This document shows, piece after piece, positions 61,418-64,000 of a DNA stretch of 64,000 nt (the stretch's first letter is position 1; each line of letters starts with the position of its first letter). The position numbers were made by a program, and so were the translations under genes. Under the pieces are notes generated by a model. The model saw nothing but the letters and a program-made list of their open reading frames with translations. It did not search any database and was not told where the DNA came from. Source of the DNA: Aureispira sp050633105 (GTDB lineage Bacteria; Bacteroidota; Bacteroidia; Chitinophagales; Saprospiraceae); the NCBI GenBank assembly GCA_050633105.1, contig JBOEFW010000005.1, positions 1-64,000 of the forward strand, in the 5' to 3' direction.

Positions 61418-62041
61418 ATGACCATCCATCTGGAACAATTGGGGAAGCGCTATCGCTACGAGTGGATTTTTAAGAATCTCAGCTACACTTTTGAGCAGGG
61501 GAAAGGTTATGCAATTATGGGGGGGAATGGTTCTGGAAAATCAACCCTCATGCAAGTCCTGTCAGGGTATTTATCGCCTTCAAAAGGGCGATTATCCTAT
61601 CAGAATCAAGGAAAAGAAGTTGCTAGAGATGTCGTCTATCGACAACTGAGCTTTGCCGCTCCTTATATTGAGAGTTTGGAAGACTTTACGTTGAGAGAAG
61701 CCATCGACTTTCATTGGAATTTTAAGACCATGCATTTGCCTAAAAAAGAATTATTGGAGCGCTTAGAATATCCTAAATCAGCGTACAAAAAAGCCATTAA
61801 ATTCTTTTCTTCTGGAATGCAGCAACGACTAAAATTAGCGCTCGCTATTTGTTCTGATACCAACTTGTTACTCCTAGATGAGCCAACGATTACCTTAGAT
61901 CAAACGGCTATTCAGTGGTATTTACACCTTTTAAAGGATTATGCGTACCTAGACAATCGGTTAACAATTATTGCCTCTAATGTAGAAGAAGATTTTACAG
62001 GTTGCCAAGAACGATTGACATTGCTGGATTATAAGAAGTAA
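61418..62041 (+). CDS. Stand-alone ABC transporter ATPase subunit
   Basis: A 207-residue nucleotide-binding subunit. Walker A is GGNGSGKSTLM, Q-loop region FAAPYIESLEDFTLREA, signature FSSGMQQRLKLAL, Walker B LLLLDEPTITLD. The signature FSSGMQQR and short length fit CcmA-like or ABC-2-type exporter ATPases. No membrane partner lies next to it: the following genes are on the opposite strand. It sits 18 bases after lpxA and is probably on the same transcript, so it may serve an envelope export function. Confidence 0.92.
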   Translation: MTIHLEQLGKRYRYEWIFKNLSYTFEQGKGYAIMGGNGSGKSTLMQVLSGYLSPSKGRLSYQNQGKEVARDVVYRQLSFAAPYIESLEDFTLREAIDFHWNFKTMHLPKKELLERLEYPKSAYKKAIKFFSSGMQQRLKLALAICSDTNLLLLDEPTITLDQTAIQWYLHLLKDYAYLDNRLTIIASNVEEDFTGCQERLTLLDYKK

Positions 62042-62089
62042 TAACTATATCCTGCGTTTTGTGCGTGTTTACACTGGTGTAATGGCATT

Positions 62090-62590
62090 CTACCATAACA
62101 AGGCACCTAAACCCAACCATACCCAAACTAACATTAAGCCTTTGTGTTCTGTTAAAGCTGCTGCCAAGAATAAACCACAATAACCAAGATCGGTAAAAGA
62201 GAACACTTGCCCAAGTGCCCAATGCTGGTAACAAAGCAGGAACTCCGCTAAGAAGGCTATACCAAAGACCCAAAAACGTTTTTGACGCAATTCCTCATAG
62301 ACATCAATGTAGGTATAAGAACTCTTATAGATTAAGCCTTCCATTCTAGGAAAAAGTAAGCCTCCCAATAGAAAGTGTAGTGTTAAAGACAAAAAGACCA
62401 AGAAATAAGCTGTATGGAAAATAGTTGTAGTCGCTACTTTTCCTAGGAAGAAGAGCGACCAAAGTAACACAGGAGTAGGGTAGAGGACATGCCGCCACCA
62501 TTGGATCAATCTCGTCCATAAATGCATTTGCTGTACCGCAAATGCGATCATTAAAAAGAGATATGTCAAGTGAAAATTATCCACCAGCAC
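62090..62590 (-). CDS. Small multi-pass membrane protein, unknown function
   Basis: A 166-residue, very hydrophobic protein with about five transmembrane segments (for example YLFLMIAFAVQQMHLW, VLLWSLFFLGKV, AYFLVFLSLTLHFLLGGLLF, VFGIAFLAEFLLCYQ) and a GTG start; an in-frame GTG two codons later is an alternative. It overlaps the end of hemJ by 14 bases, so its translation is coupled to hemJ. I recognise no motif; the coupling suggests a link to heme synthesis or respiration. Confidence 0.75.
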   Translation of the reverse strand: MLVDNFHLTYLFLMIAFAVQQMHLWTRLIQWWRHVLYPTPVLLWSLFFLGKVATTTIFHTAYFLVFLSLTLHFLLGGLLFPRMEGLIYKSSYTYIDVYEELRQKRFWVFGIAFLAEFLLCYQHWALGQVFSFTDLGYCGLFLAAALTEHKGLMLVWVWLGLGALLW

Positions 62591-63122
62591 CTTCTCTTAT
62601 TTTTTTGTAAAAACGAACCCCTAAGCTTAAAGCAACACCCAGAACTATGATACCTGCAAAGGCATATAAAAATTGCAGACTGTTCTTATAAACGGCTAAT
62701 AAAACAATGGCCACTAAAAATAGAGTAGTCACCTCATTGTAAAGACGAAATTGGGTAGACGTCATTACTTTAGTACCAGCAGCTAAGCGATTCATAATGG
62801 TTTTGCTGTAGAAATGATAAGCGACTAGAAAGACGATGAGCGCAAGTTTCCAGTGCATCCAAGCATTGTATTGTAACCAATCTATCCCACGAATATGCAA
62901 CATACTGAAGCCGCCAACAAATGTAATCACCATAGCAGGTGTCATAATGATCTTGTACAAGCGATTTTCCATGATAATAAATTGCGCTAACAAAATCTGT
63001 CGCTTGGGCTCTTGTTCCTCAAAGGCTTCTGTATGATAAATAAATAAACGAGGAAGATAAAAGAGGGCGGCAAACCAACTGACAAAACCAATGATGTGTA
63101 AGGCCTTAAAAAACTCAAACAT
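62577..63122 (-). CDS. hemJ: Protoporphyrinogen IX oxidase, HemJ type
   Basis: Oxidises protoporphyrinogen IX to protoporphyrin IX in heme synthesis, in the inner membrane. The 181-residue protein has the expected four-helix core. MFEFFKALHIIGFVSWFAALFYLPRLFIYH contains the conserved His near residue 9, ENRLYKIIMTPAMVITFVGG the second conserved segment, and HWKLALIVFLVAYHFY the third. It lies 11 bases behind rlmH and overlaps the next membrane protein gene. Confidence 0.93.
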   Translation of the reverse strand: MFEFFKALHIIGFVSWFAALFYLPRLFIYHTEAFEEQEPKRQILLAQFIIMENRLYKIIMTPAMVITFVGGFSMLHIRGIDWLQYNAWMHWKLALIVFLVAYHFYSKTIMNRLAAGTKVMTSTQFRLYNEVTTLFLVAIVLLAVYKNSLQFLYAFAGIIVLGVALSLGVRFYKKIREGAGG

Positions 63123-63133
63123 AAGCGATTTAT

Positions 63134-63607
63134 TTATTGATGATGGTAAGGTTGATGGCGTAAAATAGTCATGCCGCGATACAATTGCTCCAAGGCAAAT
63201 AAACGCACCATTTGGTGAGAAAAGGTCATATTGGAGAGCGACCAGCGGGCATTGGCACGGGCGTATACTTCTGGTGAGAAACCATAAGCGCCACCAATCA
63301 CAAAGACTAAGCGCTTGTAGGATTGTTGTAGCATCTGATCCAATTTTTTAGACCATTGTATCGAGTCATATTGACGCCCGCCTTCATCCAACAAAATCAA
63401 ATGATCGCCTTTGTCCAGTTTTTTGAGGAGCATTTCTCCTTCTTTTTGCTTGATTTGTTCTTCCGAACGATTTTTTGCGTTCTTAACATCAGGCAGAATC
63501 TGGTATTCGAAGGGTAAATAATGCTTCAAACGACCTTCGTAAATTGCTGTTCCTTCTTTGAGATAGGAAAAAGAGGTGGGGCCAATCGCCCATAAAGCTG
63601 CTTTCAT
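63134..63607 (-). CDS. rlmH: 23S rRNA (pseudouridine-1915-N3) methyltransferase
   Basis: Methylates pseudouridine 1915 in helix 69 of 23S rRNA. The 157-residue SPOUT-class protein has the family's exact length. The knot region contains LILLDEGGRQYDS, FVIGGAYGFSPEVY, and LSNMTFSHQMVRLFALEQLYRGMTIL, ending PYHHQ, where the C-terminal YHH is diagnostic. First gene of the rlmH-hemJ-membrane protein operon. Confidence 0.96.
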   Translation of the reverse strand: MKAALWAIGPTSFSYLKEGTAIYEGRLKHYLPFEYQILPDVKNAKNRSEEQIKQKEGEMLLKKLDKGDHLILLDEGGRQYDSIQWSKKLDQMLQQSYKRLVFVIGGAYGFSPEVYARANARWSLSNMTFSHQMVRLFALEQLYRGMTILRHQPYHHQ

Positions 63608-63636
63608 AAGGCATGTAGTATTGATCTAATAAGCCA

Positions 63637-63644
63637 CAAAAGTA
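63637..63644 (-). promoter_or_regulatory. -7 promoter element of the rlmH operon
   Basis: TACTTTTG on the minus strand, exact TAnnTTTG match, 30 bases upstream of the rlmH ATG. Expected start of transcription is very close to the start codon. Confidence 0.5.
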
Positions 63645-64000
63645 CACATTTTGAAGGGTATTAGAACCGTCATTACAAAAAAAGATACGGGGGTATCTTG
63701 TGCTCTAAGGTAGTTTGTATGGAAGTATATCCTTTAGCAAATGTATTTTTGAGGGATAGTTTAAACAATTTGAAAAGGAAAGAGTTGCCTTCCATGTCTC
63801 TATAAAGAAGAAGAGCGTTACCCTCTTTGATAATAACCCGAATGAACAGGTGGAGAATACTACTTTTTTGAGCTGTTATTTTTGAAATAGAGTGCTATAG
63901 GGAAAGGCTATTTTAAAACAGATTTTATTGTACGTGTGATGATTGAAAAATAAAGAAGACTAATGATAAAGAATAGAACAGCGGATAGAGTTATGTAGTA
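63645..64000. other. Intergenic stretch at the right edge
   Basis: About 356 bases with no convincing gene. A hairpin AAGATAC-GGGG-GTATCTT lies at 63682-63699. A 28-codon frame from about 63719 has no supporting features. The next gene must lie beyond the window. Confidence 0.5.

Noticed and set aside
1..64000. CRISPR array, rRNA or tRNA genes
   Set aside because: No regularly spaced repeats, no rRNA-like sequence and no tRNA-like T-loop/anticodon pattern noticed on reading; a tRNA and covariance scan would be needed to exclude them fully.

Overview
The window looks like a chromosomal segment of an AT-rich member of the Bacteroidota, most plausibly a marine gliding Saprospiria-type bacterium. 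The lineage is inferred from several sequence features. Three secreted proteins end in type IX secretion (T9SS) type A sorting domains and one carries SprB-like repeats. lpxC and fabZ are fused in one gene. Several promoters carry the Bacteroidota -7 element TAnnTTTG, one of them with a TTTG box 19 bases upstream. I see no rRNA, tRNA or CRISPR array. A 20-base run of N at 30625-30644 is an assembly gap.

Layout. 1-5000: the 3' end of a tyrosine recombinase gene cut by the window edge, a four-helix membrane protein, the rmlC-rmlD dTDP-rhamnose pair and an exported Lys/Pro-rich protein. 5100-12040: housekeeping genes (prolyl oligopeptidase, GT39-type glycosyltransferase, SET-domain protein, GT4 glycosyltransferase, HAD phosphatase, RluA-type pseudouridine synthase). 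12290-20317: one gene for a 2675-residue secreted mosaic protein with an M43 metalloprotease domain, SprB repeats, a beta-helix and a T9SS tail. 20560-22627: a small lipoprotein convergent with an alpha-solenoid protein.

22860-30536 is the most unusual part. It is a same-strand run encoding a peptidylarginine-deiminase-like pentein enzyme, an unknown protein, a subtilisin-like protease without signal peptide, a TIR-TIR-SLOG protein, a further unknown protein and then, after a terminator, a one-helix membrane protein and a metallophosphoesterase. I read it as a candidate conflict (immunity or programmed-death) system: a nucleotide-sensing SLOG domain and NAD-cleaving TIR domain beside a protease and a protein- or guanidino-modifying enzyme.

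30900-42035: a tripartite RND efflux operon, a ferredoxin, a seven-repeat beta-propeller T9SS protein, and an operon of another T9SS protein with a family 9 glycosyltransferase. 42269-47872: a second possible defence gene, a 1867-residue protein with a sacsin/Hsp90-like ATPase domain. 48000-57450: alpha/beta hydrolase, lipoprotein, SulP transporter with a DUF3050 protein, a tyrosine recombinase lacking both usual active-site histidines beside a gene remnant, a glutamine-amidotransferase-like protein, and an aminotransferase-methyltransferase pair. 57450-57730 holds four successive hairpins behind a promoter-like pair and ahead of a terminator, a candidate small RNA. 57896-63607: lipid A genes lpxD, lpxC/fabZ and lpxA with an ABC ATPase, then rlmH, hemJ and a membrane protein on the other strand.
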